The translations under genes and the position numbers were made by a program. A stretch of 64,000 nucleotides of DNA, taken from CBDCYN01 sp965224205. GTDB taxonomy: Bacteria; Planctomycetota; Phycisphaerae; Phycisphaerales; Phycisphaeraceae. The notes under the pieces are model-generated. The model did no database searches, was not told the origin of the DNA, and saw only the letters and a program-made list of their open reading frames with translations. Where the stretch lies: the NCBI GenBank assembly GCA_965224205.1, contig CBDCYN010000011.1:1-64000 (forward strand), written 5' to 3'. Below, piece after piece: positions 1 to 8,514 of the stretch (positions are counted from its first letter, which is position 1; each line of letters begins with the position of its first letter).

Positions 1-130
1 GCCGATGTGCCAACCCATGGCTCTTGAGCCAAACCACCTGCAACTTCCGCCGCACCCGCGGATCTGGATCGCTAAAACGCCCCCGATCCAACGCCGCCAC
101 CGCATCGTCCGTCAATGTGATCTGAAGCAT
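1..130 (-). CDS. IS630-type transposase, N-terminal fragment cut by window edge
   Basis: The leftward frame starts at an ATG at 130 with GGAGG at 135-139. The translation begins MLQITLTDDAVAALDRG and continues through a segment ending VWLKSHGLAHR. This resembles the helix-turn-helix N-terminus of IS630-superfamily transposases found in planctomycetes. Only about 43 codons lie in the window, so whether the gene is intact is unknown. It differs from the IS630 elements further right, whose first ORF starts MAYSMD. It may be the element that truncated the neighbouring recombinase at 190. Confidence 0.55.
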   Translation of the reverse strand, partial: MLQITLTDDAVAALDRGRFSDPDPRVRRKLQVVWLKSHGLAHR

Positions 131-189
131 CCATGCCTCCTGTGTCCAGTGACTTCGTAGTAAAATCAAACCGCTAACGTCAGCCTATT

Positions 190-1026
190 CTACCGATCAG
201 ACAAACTCACCCGAGGAAGGTATAATTGAAATGAAGCCCGTGTGAGGCTTCGCAGTTCACTCGCCCGTAAGCCGGTCTCAACCGCTAGCCGGTAGAGCAT
301 GGCTCGCTCGGGTCCGGACATTCCCTTACGGGTCAACCCGCAGCGGGTTGCGTCCAGTAATCGGCGGAGTTCCTCGACGGATAAGACCCGGCGATCGTGG
401 CGGCGGTCGGTCTTAACGTTTAATCCATCCAGGTGGGCGACGGGGGACTCAGTCACCCGTCGGTCCTTGACCATCCAGCGGCAGAACTGTTTTATCGCTT
501 GGAGGTAGAAGTTGAACGTCTGGGCGCTGATCCCGCGTTGATCCTTGGTGTCGGCCCGCATCTCGTGCAGATAGTTCATCACCTTGCTGGCGGAGATGTC
601 GCTAAAGAACCGGAAACCGCAGCCGTCGAGGATCCGCTTGGCTCGGTTGGTCACGAGTGTGACATGGCGACCCGTGCAGCCCTTGGCTTCCAGCGACTTT
701 TTGAAATCCTCCAGGTGATCGTGAAGGGGCTTGCTGACCGCAACCCGTTCACGGTCCACCAATCCAATCTCAACGAGTTTGGCCAGCGTGCGGTGAGGCA
801 ACTCGGAGAGCCATCGTGTTAGCGATGGGTCGGACTGTCCGCCCGAGGCGCTGTGATAGCTGATGAGTTTGGTCAGGTTACGGGCCAGCTCGTCGGTGGC
901 GGGTCTGCTGGTAAAGGCTGACAGGCGACGGAGCACGTCGTTGTGGTCGCGGAACTCGACATACCACTTGGTGGTTGGACGAGAGGATCCGTCGCGGGCT
1001 TTGTAGTTGGGCTTATAAATACGCAT
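190..1026 (-). pseudogene. Tyrosine recombinase/integrase, C-terminally truncated
   Basis: The protein has a SAM-like core-binding domain (about residues 95-190) followed by the start of a phage-integrase catalytic domain. It contains the first catalytic arginine in the motif ETGLRASELRSL. The frame then runs into unrelated residues (YLPRVSLSDR) and stops, so the His-x-x-Arg, His/Trp and Tyr motifs are missing and the protein cannot be catalytic. The ATG at 1026 is preferred because GGAG lies about 9 nt upstream; an in-frame alternative lies at 1053. It sits just downstream of the HTH gene at 1078-1338, the usual excisionase-integrase order of an integrative element. The truncation probably reflects the IS630-like insertion to its left. 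Confidence 0.8.
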
Positions 1027-1077
1027 TAAGAATCTCCAAGGGGGCGGGACCATTCGATCGGATCATAGGCTCAATCG

Positions 1078-1338
1078 TTAGGGGCGTCGCATGGATTCCC
1101 AGCGGTCGCGTGGCGGACCACCGGCTTCGAGCCAGGCTTCGAGGGTCTTCTTGTCCCACCGCACGGACCGACCCAGCCGGACCGGTCGTGGGATGTTCCC
1201 ACTGCTATGCAGGCGCCAGACGTGGGCACGGCTGATGCCCAGCACCTGAGCGACCTCCTCAACTGATAGTGCCAGTCTTGACATTTGCGGGGTAGATGGG
1301 CGTTGATGCGTTGGTTTGTTGTGTGTTTGTTGGCTCAT
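1078..1338 (-). CDS. Excisionase/AlpA-like helix-turn-helix protein
   Basis: This is a small DNA-binding protein with a winged-HTH of the HTH_17/excisionase type. The core reads LSVEEVAQVLGISRAHVWRL followed by a wing with RLGRSVRW, and it ends in an acidic/Trp recognition tail. Such proteins pair with tyrosine recombinases to direct excision or to regulate the element. The gene ends about 50 bp before the truncated recombinase and probably formed an operon with it. Two starts are possible, ATG 1338 (used) and ATG 1284; neither has a strong ribosome site, and the first 18 residues are low complexity. Confidence 0.7.
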   Translation of the reverse strand: MSQQTHNKPTHQRPSTPQMSRLALSVEEVAQVLGISRAHVWRLHSSGNIPRPVRLGRSVRWDKKTLEAWLEAGGPPRDRWESMRRP

Positions 1339-2134
1339 CGTCTCAGGTAGTCGAAGCAAGACCATTTTGCTTTCTACGTTTGTCACGAAATCCATTGAAG
1401 TAATCCACGTAGGCCCCGCCCGAAGAAATGTCGAAGGTTCGGGATGTGAGTTGGCGCGGACTGGACGTGCTCTTTTGGACGTGTTTTCCCGGTCACGAAT
1501 TCCCGCACATATTTTGTGCTGGTTGCAATCCTGTAGATACGTTACAGGGGTGATGGCGAGACCCCGCCAAGGTTGTGGGGTTTTATAGAAGGGGCCGATG
1601 CCCGGCATGGATGCTTGGCGACTCGGGGTTGAACTTCTTTTCGTGCACACAGCAACGCCATCCGAAAGGGTTACCAGCCTATAAGGACCTCGGTGAGATT
1701 CCGAGGGGTGTTGCTTCCCGGTAGAGCGTCGCGCAGCGAGAGTTGCTTACGGGGCTCGACGGAGTGCTCGGCCAATAAAACCGAAGGCGGTAGGTGGGAA
1801 CCTGCATTTCAAATAGCCGCCTTCGACCAATCTGGTCGTTCGATCCGATGACTCAATTTGAGTGATCATGGGCGACGACGAAAAGTTGCGGTGTGCTCGC
1901 ATAGACACCGTGGTTGTTGCGATTGAAGACGGTGAGGTCAGGACGACCAAATCCGCCGCACGGGATCAGGTGAATCCATAGTCGTTAACGTGCGCCAGCG
2001 TAGGGACCCCCAGTCTGATGGACTAGTCCGGACGCAACTGACCTGACGTTCGGGTATCCGCGTCAAAGGCGTGGAACGGGGAAGAGCTTAACTACAAAAG
2101 TGCCGGGGACGTTGATCCCCGTTATTGCTGGTTA
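1339..2134. other. Intergenic stretch, no gene recognised
   Basis: About 800 bp between the HTH gene and IS630 copy A. I see no credible coding frame, tRNA or terminator. It probably contains the promoter of the HTH gene and decayed element DNA. Confidence 0.5.
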
Positions 2135-2199
2135 GAGCGCTTGGCGTAATTAATCGCCGCTGGCCGATAAGAGAGATTTCTGGCAAGGAGGCCAAGGTC

Positions 2200-2535
2200 A
2201 TGGCGTATTCGATGGATTTTCGTAAGCGGGTGGTATGGGCCGCCGAGTCGGGTCAGACGATCACGGGGGTATCACGACAGTTTCGGGTGGCGAGGTCGAC
2301 GGTTCGCGACTGGTGTGATCGGCACCGCCGGGGCGTGTTGACGCCGGGGGTGCCGGGGCCCAAGGGGTCGGTCAAGCTTACGGCGGCCGATGAGCAACGG
2401 ATGCGTGAGGCGGTGGCGGCCAAGCCGGGGATCACGGCCAAGCAGTTGAGGGCGATGCTGAACCTGGGCGTCGTGGAATCGACGGTGTGCCGGGCGTTGA
2501 AGCGGCTGGGGCTGTCGCTCAAAAGAAGTCGCTGA
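2200..2535 (+). CDS. IS630 transposase ORF A (HTH domain)
   Basis: This 111-residue protein is an N-terminal DNA-binding domain with two HTH units: RKRVVWAAESGQTITGVSRQ and a second one after the GPKGSVKLTAADEQ linker. The ATG at 2200 follows AAGGAGGCC. It ends with SLKRSR 48 bp inside ORF B. An A-run at 2521-2524 (CTCAAAAGAAG) is the likely site of a -1 ribosomal frameshift that would fuse it to the DDE domain, as in many IS630 elements. Confidence 0.9.
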   Translation: MAYSMDFRKRVVWAAESGQTITGVSRQFRVARSTVRDWCDRHRRGVLTPGVPGPKGSVKLTAADEQRMREAVAAKPGITAKQLRAMLNLGVVESTVCRALKRLGLSLKRSR

Positions 2536-3134
2536 TCGCCGCCGAGCAAGATCGCCCCGACGTGGCCCAACGCCGCCACAACTTCACGATCGCCCGGCGG
2601 TTCGTGGACCCGGCCCATCTGGTTTTCCTCGACGAATCTGGGGCCAAGACGGATATGACCCGGCTGTATGGCTGGTCGCCGATCGGGCAGCGTTGCGTGG
2701 ACCGCACCCCGCACGGCCGCTGGAAGACGCTCACGATGCTCAGCGCGATCCGGCTCGACGGGGTGATCCAAGGTGCGACGGTCGTGGTCGATGGCCCGAT
2801 GAACTCGGCGACGTTCCTGGCCTACACCCAGCAGTTCTTGGCCCCGTCGTTGCGCCCGGGTGACGTGGTCGTGATGGACAATCTCTCGAGTCACCAAGCC
2901 GCCGCGGTGCGCGAAGCGATCGAGGCCGTCGACGCCGACCTGGGGTACCTGCCCCCGTACAGCCCGGACCTGAACCCGATCGAGAAGCTGTGGAGCAAGG
3001 TCAAGGCGTGGCTACGCCGCGTCGCCGCCAAGACCTTCGGCACGCTCCAAGACGCCATCGCCGATGCCCTGACAGACGTCACGCCCACCGAGTGCCAAAA
3101 CTACTTCACCTCTTGCGGATATGGCGATTATTGA
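2487..3134 (+). CDS. IS630 transposase ORF B (DDE catalytic domain)
   Basis: This is the catalytic part of the IS630 transposase. The DDE triad is visible as Asp in VFLDESGAKTDM, Asp in VVMDNLSSH and Glu in NPIEKLWSKVKAW. It is in the -1 frame relative to ORF A and is probably made only as a frameshift fusion; the first ATG at 2487 lies inside ORF A. The usual Trp of the DLWYLPPYSP motif is Gly here (DLGYLPPYSP), unlike copies B and C, so activity may be reduced. Confidence 0.9.
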   Translation: MPGVEAAGAVAQKKSLIAAEQDRPDVAQRRHNFTIARRFVDPAHLVFLDESGAKTDMTRLYGWSPIGQRCVDRTPHGRWKTLTMLSAIRLDGVIQGATVVVDGPMNSATFLAYTQQFLAPSLRPGDVVVMDNLSSHQAAAVREAIEAVDADLGYLPPYSPDLNPIEKLWSKVKAWLRRVAAKTFGTLQDAIADALTDVTPTECQNYFTSCGYGDY

Positions 3135-3148
3135 CGCAAAACGCTCTA

Positions 3149-3363
3149 GTCCGTAGGAAGACGGTGCCGAACTGGGAAACATCTTTTGTTGGCCCCGACA
3201 GGAAGTCGGGGCAGGGTAAGGGGCAACTCTGTGGTCCGGCCCCCGAAAGTACCCGCTGTAGCGGGTGGCAACTATGGCCCATTGGCGTGGGCACATACGA
3301 CGAAAGACTGCGGGCAACCCCCGCTACCGACGTGAGCCGCGGACATAGAACAATCGTAACTTA
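3149..3363. other. Short spacer between IS630 copy A and the IS5 element
   Basis: No gene is apparent in this spacer. It continues the DNA into which IS630 copy A inserted and ends in TTA, one half of the IS5 target duplication. Confidence 0.5.
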
Positions 3364-3434
3364 GACCTTATCCGAATAACCCCTGATTAGCCGATATCGT
3401 GTTTGGCGATGTTGCCATAGCAAGGAGGCTGTCG

Positions 3435-3863
3435 ATGACACGTTCGGCGATGAGCGGGGTGTTTCGGTTGACCGATGAGATGTGGGAGAAGTTCCGGCCG
3501 CTGATCCCACCGCGGGTCAACACGCACAAGTTTGGCGGGGGTCGCCCGCCTACGCCGGATCGGGATTGCTTGGACGCGATCTTCTTCCGGCTGCGCACCG
3601 GCTGCCAGTGGAAAGCCCTTAGCGCCACGGGGATCTGCCCGGGGTCGACGGCTCATGACCGTTTCCAACGTTGGGTCGAGCAAGGTGTATTCCTGAAGTT
3701 CTGGGAAGCGGGCTTGTTGGCCTATGACGGGTTGAAGGGTTTGGACTGGACGTGGCTGTCGGTGGATGGGGCGATGAACAAAGCCCCGTTGGGCGGGGGG
3801 AAAAACCGGTCCCAACCCCACGGATCGCGGGAAAAACGGGGTGAAACGGTCGGTGCTGTGTGA
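3435..3863 (+). CDS. IS5-family transposase, N-terminal ORF
   Basis: The sequence MTRSAMSGVFRLTDEMWEKF then LIPPRVNTHKFGGGRPP and CLDAIFFRLRTGCQWKAL is the DUF4096-type N-terminus of IS5/IS427 transposases. The ATG at 3435 has AAGGAGG 6 nt upstream. The first DDE aspartate lies in LSVDGAMNKAP. The frame leaves the conserved sequence at the G/A run near 3793-3805, after which the +1 frame continues with KTGPNPTDRGKNGVKRS and joins the second ORF. It is unclear whether this is programmed frameshifting or a mutation. Confidence 0.82.
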   Translation: MTRSAMSGVFRLTDEMWEKFRPLIPPRVNTHKFGGGRPPTPDRDCLDAIFFRLRTGCQWKALSATGICPGSTAHDRFQRWVEQGVFLKFWEAGLLAYDGLKGLDWTWLSVDGAMNKAPLGGGKNRSQPHGSREKRGETVGAV

Positions 3864-4269
3864 GGCGGCGGGCGTGCCGTTGGCGGTGGCGATCGACGGG
3901 GCCAACCGTCACGACGTCAAGCTCCTGGAGCCGACGCTCCAAGCGATCGCCGTTGCGTGTCCGCCGCCGAAGCGGGGCCGAGCCTACGGGGTGTGTCTGG
4001 ACAAGGCTTACGATTCCAAGCAAGTGCGTGAGTCGCTTGGGGAGTTGGGCTTTGAAGCCCACATCCGTAGCCGGGGTGAAGAGGCCCACGACCTGCGGCG
4101 TCACCCCGGGGCCAAGGCCCGTCGTTGGGTGGTCGAACGCGATCATAGCTGGCTCAACCGCTACCGGGCGATCCTGGTGCGATGGTGCAAGAAACCGCAG
4201 AACTACCTCGCATCCCTGCATCTGGCCTGTGGATTCATCGCGTTTCAGCAAGCAGGGTTATTCGGATAG
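3841..4269 (+). CDS. IS5-family transposase, C-terminal ORF
   Basis: This is the catalytic C-terminal half. The second aspartate lies in VCLDKAYDSKQVR and the glutamate in RRWVVERDHSWLNRYR, the Y-(2)-R-(3)-E-(6)-K-like signature region of IS5 (here WVVERDHSWLNRYR). It lies in the +1 frame relative to the N-terminal ORF and overlaps it by 23 bp. Its own ATG at 3841 is probably not used; the protein should be a frameshift product. Confidence 0.82.
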   Translation: MKRSVLCEAAGVPLAVAIDGANRHDVKLLEPTLQAIAVACPPPKRGRAYGVCLDKAYDSKQVRESLGELGFEAHIRSRGEEAHDLRRHPGAKARRWVVERDHSWLNRYRAILVRWCKKPQNYLASLHLACGFIAFQQAGLFG

Positions 4270-4276
4270 GGTCTTA

Positions 4277-4536
4277 GAGCGATTCACGTCAATAAACTCC
4301 ATATCCATAGGAATCGAAGTAGTGTTCACATTCGGTGGGGTCGACGGATCTCAGGGCGTCGGCGATCGCCGAGATCAGGGCTTCGTAGGTGGTAGCCGAC
4401 ACTCGTCTCAGCCAAGCCTTGACTTTGCTCCACAGCTTTTCGATCGGATTCAAATCGGGACTGTAGGGTGGCAGGTAACACAGCTTCGCTCCCGCTGACT
4501 CGAACGCCTCCCGCACACCTTTGACGTGAATGGCTC
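4277..4536 (-). mobile_element. 260-bp IS630 internal-deletion derivative (MITE-like)
   Basis: The element is flanked by TA (4275-4276 and 4537-4538). Its termini match over 16 positions with one mismatch: GAGCGATTCACGTCAA at 4277 and the complement of GAGCCATTCACGTCAA ending at 4536. Between them only the last 75 codons of an IS630 ORF B remain. Both ends are intact and the middle is deleted, which is the structure expected of a non-autonomous element mobilised in trans. Confidence 0.8.
4289..4516 (-). pseudogene. IS630 ORF B, C-terminal remnant
   Basis: This encodes a 75-residue tail with CYLPPYSPDLNPIEKLWSK, including the catalytic Glu, and ends GYGVY. The HTH domain and the first two catalytic Asp residues are absent. 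It is carried inside the 260-bp MITE-like element and is diverged from copies A-D, so it derives from a separate IS630 lineage. Confidence 0.85.
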
Positions 4537-4623
4537 TAGTGTGTCACTATTCAAGATCCGAGGCGGCTTCCTGAACGTTGCGGGAGCAGGGCTCAGGCAG
4601 CCTTGACATAAGGAGACATCATC

Positions 4624-4776
4624 ATGGGCTAAAAGGTTAAGGCACGTAAGTACCATTATGACGACAGCACTATAGAGGACTGCAGTGGCGCGCGGGGGAC
4701 TGCGACCGGAGAGTTTACGCTCCGCGTATCCTATCGTCCCCCGGAAGCCACAGATTGTGCGGTCGCTGGCTCGTGA
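4624..4776 (+). pseudogene. Possible small gene with TAA at codon 3
   Basis: AAGGAG at 4611-4616 precedes ATG 4624, then GGC and TAA; the same frame stays open for 46 further codons (KVKARKYHYDDSTIEDCSGA...) up to TGA 4774-4776, exactly at a terminator hairpin. The ribosome site, the open frame and the terminator together suggest a small protein gene inactivated by a nonsense mutation. I do not recognise the protein, and chance remains possible. Confidence 0.25.
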
Positions 4777-4799
4777 CGGACACGAGCCAGAACGTTTTT
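4768..4799 (+). terminator. Rho-independent terminator candidate
   Basis: The perfect 8-bp stem GGCTCGTG/CACGAGCC with loop ACGGA is followed by AGAACGTTTTT. It reads rightward and overlaps the stop of the small frame at 4624. Confidence 0.55.
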
Positions 4800-4965
4800 C
4801 GGTTGGCGAGAACATGAAGGATGGTTTAGAAGGTTATGAGGGGTTCTCGCCAACCCCTATTTTCAGTCGTGTTTCAATCGTGCGTTCATTGAGCATTGAG
4901 CATAGAGAGGTGAGGGGATCAAACGGATATCGCTGTGTGGCCACATCGACCTGTGCGGTGGCCCA

Positions 4966-5886
4966 TCAGTGACGGACTCCGGGGTTCGTATAATACGCCA
5001 CATTCAATACCGGGGCGTGATCGGCTTCGAAGGCCTCGGGGGAGACATATCCCAGGGCCTGGTGTAAACGGGTTGGGTTGTAGAACAGCTCGATGTATTG
5101 AAACACACTTCCACGGGCATCCGTCAGATCAGCGTACGACTGGTGGTTGGTCCACTCATGCTTGAGTGACCAGAAAAATCGTTCGCACACGGCGTTGTCA
5201 TAACAGCAGCCCGTGCGGCTCATGCTCACCGTCACCTCCAGCCCACGCAGGATCGATGGATACCGGTCGCGGGTGTATTGGCAACCACGATCGGAGGTAT
5301 AGATCAATCCCGCCCCCCGGAAGTTGGGCTGACGCGACTCGATCGTCTGTCGCAACGCCTCGGCGACCAGATCCGTGGCCAACGACGTGTCGATCGCCCA
5401 GCCGACGATCTTGCGGCTAAACAGGTCCAAGACCACCGCTAGATAGACCCAACCCGCAGACGTGGGCCGGTAGGTGATGTCCGTGACCCACTTCTGATCA
5501 GGGCCGTCGGCTTGGAAGTCTTAATCCAGCACGTTCGGGGCCGGGGCCTTATCGGGGTCGGCCTGGGTGGTCGTGGGTTTGAACGTCTTGGCCACGCGAC
5601 TGCGTAGCCCCATCTCTCGCATGGCTTTCGTCACCGTGTGGCGGCAGGCCGATTCGAGTTGCTCGTGTTGCTCAAGGGCCTCGGCGATCTTGCGCGAGCC
5701 ATAGATGCCTTGGCTTTGTTCGAACACCTCGCGGACATCCTCGCGGATCTTGGCGGTGCGATCCGCCCGTGGGCTGGGATCACGGCCTAGCCACGGGTAA
5801 TAGCCCGAATCCGATACCTCCAGCACCCGGCACATGGCCGCGACAGGGAACGTGTCGCGGTGTTGTCGGATCCATGGGTATCTCAT
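4966..5886 (-). pseudogene. IS3 transposase ORF B with in-frame TAA
   Basis: The N-terminal part (ATG 5886, MRYPWIRQHRDTFPVAAMCR) is an HTH_21-type segment and runs to NVLD followed by TAA at 5521-5523. The same frame continues as DFQADGPDQKWVTDITYRPT and then the integrase core: Asp in WVTDITY, Asp in YTSDRGCQY, Glu in NAVCERFFWSLK. Related proteins have Arg at the stop position (LLDRDF), so a single codon change inactivates an otherwise complete rve-domain protein. The ATG overlaps the ORF A stop (ATGA). Confidence 0.85.
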
Positions 5887-6100
5887 AACGACTCCTTGGC
5901 GAAACAGGCCGTCGCTTTTTTAAAAATCGCTCGTTCCAATTCGGCTTGTTTGAGTTGGCCACGCAGGCGGCGGTTCTCCTGCCGCAACTGCTCAAGGGTC
6001 GCATCGGGTCCACAAGGCGTCGGGGCGGGCACGAGCTGCTTATGCCATTCACGAAGGCTTTTTTCGGAAATACCGACTGAAAACGGTCGCCACGGTGTCG
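4970..6100 (-). mobile_element. IS3-family element, decayed and truncated
   Basis: A leftward IS3 element with its 3' end at TGACGGACTCCGGGG (4970). The matching repeat is not found near 6100, where ORF A loses homology, so the 5' end has been lost. ORF B also carries an internal stop. It appears non-autonomous. Confidence 0.75.
5883..6095 (-). pseudogene. IS3 transposase ORF A, N-terminally truncated
   Basis: The frame VGISEKSLREWHKQLVP followed by LEQLRQENRRLRGQLKQAE and AIFKKATACFAKESL is the C-terminal leucine-zipper part of an IS3 ORF A. The N-terminal half of the HTH is missing, and the reading frame has no start of its own. The stop TGA overlaps the ATG of ORF B. Confidence 0.7.
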
Positions 6101-6263
6101 ATGATTTGTCAAAAGGTGGTTGAGGGAGGCTTGGCTATGAGTTCTCCGATAGCGTGTCAGGGGTTAACCGCCATGATATCGTACAAGTATTTTGGTAATA
6201 ATATCTTGCATGAAAAGAAAGGGAGCCTGGCACTGACACATCGGACAACATTAACAATCTCCT

Positions 6264-6452
6264 GGCCCACCTGGTAGGAGCCAAAACCGACCGTCGGAAC
6301 ACCTCCGACCAGCGGTCATATCAAACTCAGCCTATCGCGTAGGGGGTATTGCTGGCGCCCAATGGCCCATCTGGTAGCAGCCAAGACCGACCGTCGGAAC
6401 ACTCCCGACCGGTGGTCATATCGAACTGAACCTATCACGTAGGGGGTATTGG
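6264..6452. repeat. Two direct repeats of about 89 bp at exact 100-bp spacing
   Basis: Units at 6264-6352 and 6364-6452 share GGCCCA-CTGGTAG-AGCCAA, ACCGACCGTCGGAACAC, GGTCATATC and CGTAGGGGGTATTG, with about a dozen substitutions. There is no coding frame. A CCGACCGTCGG inverted segment recurs in each unit, so a structured RNA or a binding-site array is possible; otherwise it is decayed tandem DNA. Confidence 0.75.
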
Positions 6453-6588
6453 TGAGACACCCCGCAGGGTATGAGGAACGATGATTCCAAGCGACGACCG
6501 CCCCTTGAAGGGTCGCCATGCCGGTCAGTCCATGCCCGGATCACCGATGTCTGTCACCCCCCCCTCCTGTTCCCCCAGCAGGGCGCGG

Positions 6589-7086
6589 CTAGCTGGATTC
6601 TTCTAGATCGATAATCATCGTCAGCGGCACATCGAGGCGCTCCCACTGTCGTAGCTCCTGGTCGCCGTCCTGGGCGAGGGTCAACAGGTTCCTGCCCTTG
6701 TTGCCGACGCGGTATTGATGAGGCTCGGGCCCGTTGTGCTCCCGGTGGATGCTCAGCACCCCCTGGTCAGACAGCCGCCAAGCGAACTTGGTCCGCTCGA
6801 ACAGGTGCGGCCCCACGAGCCGGTTTCTGCGCCGACCGCAATAATCGATGTCGATCAGATTCGGGTACACGTACCCGAACTGCTGCCCGCGGCCGCTAGG
6901 GGCGAGATGGGTGTAATAAACCACGACGGATCCGGATTGCAGCTCCCGGTGCTCTTGCCACAGCCCCGTGAGTGGATACAAGCCTGCTTCTTGCCCACAT
7001 CCTCCCGCGACCGCCAAGAGTAGCCCACCCGTTAAACACACAACACCCCCGACCAGACACTTTATTCTTTGATTCGTTGCTTTCAT
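6589..7086 (-). CDS. Putative lipoprotein of unknown function
   Basis: This 165-residue protein has a classic lipoprotein signal: a basic start (MKATNQRIK), a hydrophobic stretch VGGVVCLTGGLLLAVAGGC and a lipobox AVAGGC with the Cys near residue 30. The mature part has a GLWQEH segment and several basic/aromatic clusters but no domain I recognise. ATG 7086 is chosen because GGAGG lies 7 nt upstream; a TTG two codons earlier is less likely. It is predicted to be membrane-anchored in the periplasm. No operon partner is apparent, since the genes on both sides are distant or in the other orientation. Confidence 0.75.
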   Translation of the reverse strand: MKATNQRIKCLVGGVVCLTGGLLLAVAGGCGQEAGLYPLTGLWQEHRELQSGSVVVYYTHLAPSGRGQQFGYVYPNLIDIDYCGRRRNRLVGPHLFERTKFAWRLSDQGVLSIHREHNGPEPHQYRVGNKGRNLLTLAQDGDQELRQWERLDVPLTMIIDLEESS

Positions 7087-7629
7087 GGACAAACCTCCGC
7101 GTATATTCCAGTTTTTTCTATTCTACAATGACCGGCCCAGAGCCATGTCGATAAGTCGTCGTCACGGTTCGGCTCTCATACCGCCGGCGGTGAGCCTTCT
7201 CGCGAAGGTTGAGCATCACGGTGACCACAATCCGGCTCCCCGGTCAGCCCACGAACAGTCGGGCAGCCAAACAAGGTCGAAAGGCACTAATCTAAGATGA
7301 TCGCCGGACGGCTAAGACTGGCCGCTAGGCGTTCCATGACGTCCCGTGTTCAACGGCTCGACCGCTGCGCTTTCCCCTACTTCGCCCCGTTGAGGACCGG
7401 CTTGGCAACGAACCTTTCCTCCGTCTCAAGCAAAGCCCGTTGCCGCTTTCTTCCATTTATAGATACGTAAATTAAAGGCAATTCTTGGATAGACGAGAGA
7501 AAAATTAGCTCAAATGCGACAATCCTCGGGTATTTTAAGGCCAAACAAACAACAATACTAAACTTTTTTCGTAGTTTGTCATGACACCCCAAGATCGCGG
7601 GTTCCCTGCCATGACGCTATCCTGTACCG
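7087..7629. other. Intergenic region
   Basis: About 540 bp, AT-richer than its surroundings between 7440 and 7580. Short frames exist on both strands but have no ribosome sites or recognisable domains. It should hold the divergent promoters of the lipoprotein and HAD genes. Confidence 0.5.
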
Positions 7630-8493
7630 ATGCGCTATCGGATGCTCGCGATTGACCTCGACGGCACCCTGCTGGGCCGCCACGGCCGGATCAGCGGGCC
7701 TAACATCGCCGCCGTCGCCGCTGCACGCCAGGCCGGGCTGATGGTGGTCCCGTGCACGGGGCGGGCATGGCGCGAGTCGTGCGCCGTGATCAAGCCGCTC
7801 GACGGCGTGGAGGTCGGGGTGTTTGTCACCGGCGCCGTGGTCAATGAGATCCCCACCGGCAAGTCGCTGGATATCGCCATGATCGAGCCGCACATGGCCA
7901 TGGAGCTGGTGAGCCACCTCGAGCACCTGCCCGAAGCGGTTCTGGTCTTCCAAGAGGCCGAGCTGTGCGGCCATGATTACCTCGTCACCGGCCACGGCTC
8001 CCTGCCACCGGCGACCCAGTGGTGGTTCGAGGCCACCGAGTCGACGGTGCGGTACAAACAGCGGGTCACGCTCGAAGACCTTCACCACACCCTGCGCGTG
8101 GGGGTCGTCGCGGCCGCCTCGCGGGTCGTGCCCCTCACAAAGGAGCTGCGCGACACGTACAACGGCAAGGTCCTGGTGCAGAGCTTCGAGGCGATCCAGG
8201 GCCACGGCCCGGACCAGGAGGAGGTGCACATCCTCGAGATCTTCGCCGCCGGGGTCGACAAGTGGCGCGGCATCGACTGGGTCGCGTACCAGCGGGGGAT
8301 CCAGCCCGACCAGGTCGTGGCGATCGGGGACCAGATCAACGACCTGGCGATGCTCGAGTCAGCCGGGTACTCGATCGCGATGGGCAACGCGGTCGACGCG
8401 GTCAAGCAGGCCGCCGACCAGGTCACCCTCGACTGCGACGAAGACGGCGTGGCCCACGCGATCCACCGGCTGCTCGACGGGCGATGGGGCTAA
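7630..8493 (+). CDS. HAD-superfamily (Cof-type) phosphatase
   Basis: This 287-residue protein matches the Cof/HAD-IIB family, cytosolic Mg-dependent phosphatases acting on sugar phosphates or nucleotides. Motif I is DLDGTLLG (residues 9-16) with the nucleophile Asp, motif II is CTGR, and motif IV is AIGDQINDLAMLESAGYSIAMGNA near the C-terminus. A C2B cap domain lies between motifs II and III. The length is normal for the family. The motif III lysine is probably in GVDKWRGIDW. The substrate cannot be inferred. It converges on the pentapeptide-channel gene 21 bp downstream. Confidence 0.9.
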   Translation: MRYRMLAIDLDGTLLGRHGRISGPNIAAVAAARQAGLMVVPCTGRAWRESCAVIKPLDGVEVGVFVTGAVVNEIPTGKSLDIAMIEPHMAMELVSHLEHLPEAVLVFQEAELCGHDYLVTGHGSLPPATQWWFEATESTVRYKQRVTLEDLHHTLRVGVVAAASRVVPLTKELRDTYNGKVLVQSFEAIQGHGPDQEEVHILEIFAAGVDKWRGIDWVAYQRGIQPDQVVAIGDQINDLAMLESAGYSIAMGNAVDAVKQAADQVTLDCDEDGVAHAIHRLLDGRWG

Positions 8494-8514
8494 CGACCCC
8501 CGATCCGACCCGCC

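Larger units (their letters stand above)
2135..3146 (+). mobile_element. IS630-family insertion sequence, copy A (complete)
   Basis: The element is 1012 bp and is flanked by TA at 2133-2134 and 3147-3148, the IS630 target duplication. Its ends are imperfect inverted repeats, GAGCGCTTGGCGTAATTAAT on the left and the complement of GACGCAAAACGCTC on the right. It carries two overlapping ORFs. It is nearly identical to copy B (50827-51838): I find about four base differences (near 2217-2219, 2943 and 2977). Copies C and D are diverged relatives. Confidence 0.93.
3364..4273 (+). mobile_element. IS5-family insertion sequence (IS427-like)
   Basis: The element is about 910 bp. Its terminal inverted repeats read GACCTTATCCGAATAACCCC on the left and the complement of CAGGGTTATTCGGATAGGGTC on the right. 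TTA at 3361-3363 is repeated at 4274-4276, a 3-bp TNA-type target duplication. It contains two ORFs that need a frame change. It inserted directly at the TA flank of the IS630-derived MITE that follows. Confidence 0.88.

Noticed and set aside
6264..6452. CRISPR array
   Set aside because: Only two units of 89 bp with an 11-bp gap and substitutions throughout; no spacer-like variable block.
7377..7592. Small gene of 71 codons in the AT-rich region before the HAD gene
   Set aside because: No ribosome site, atypical codon use and no recognisable motif; kept as intergenic.
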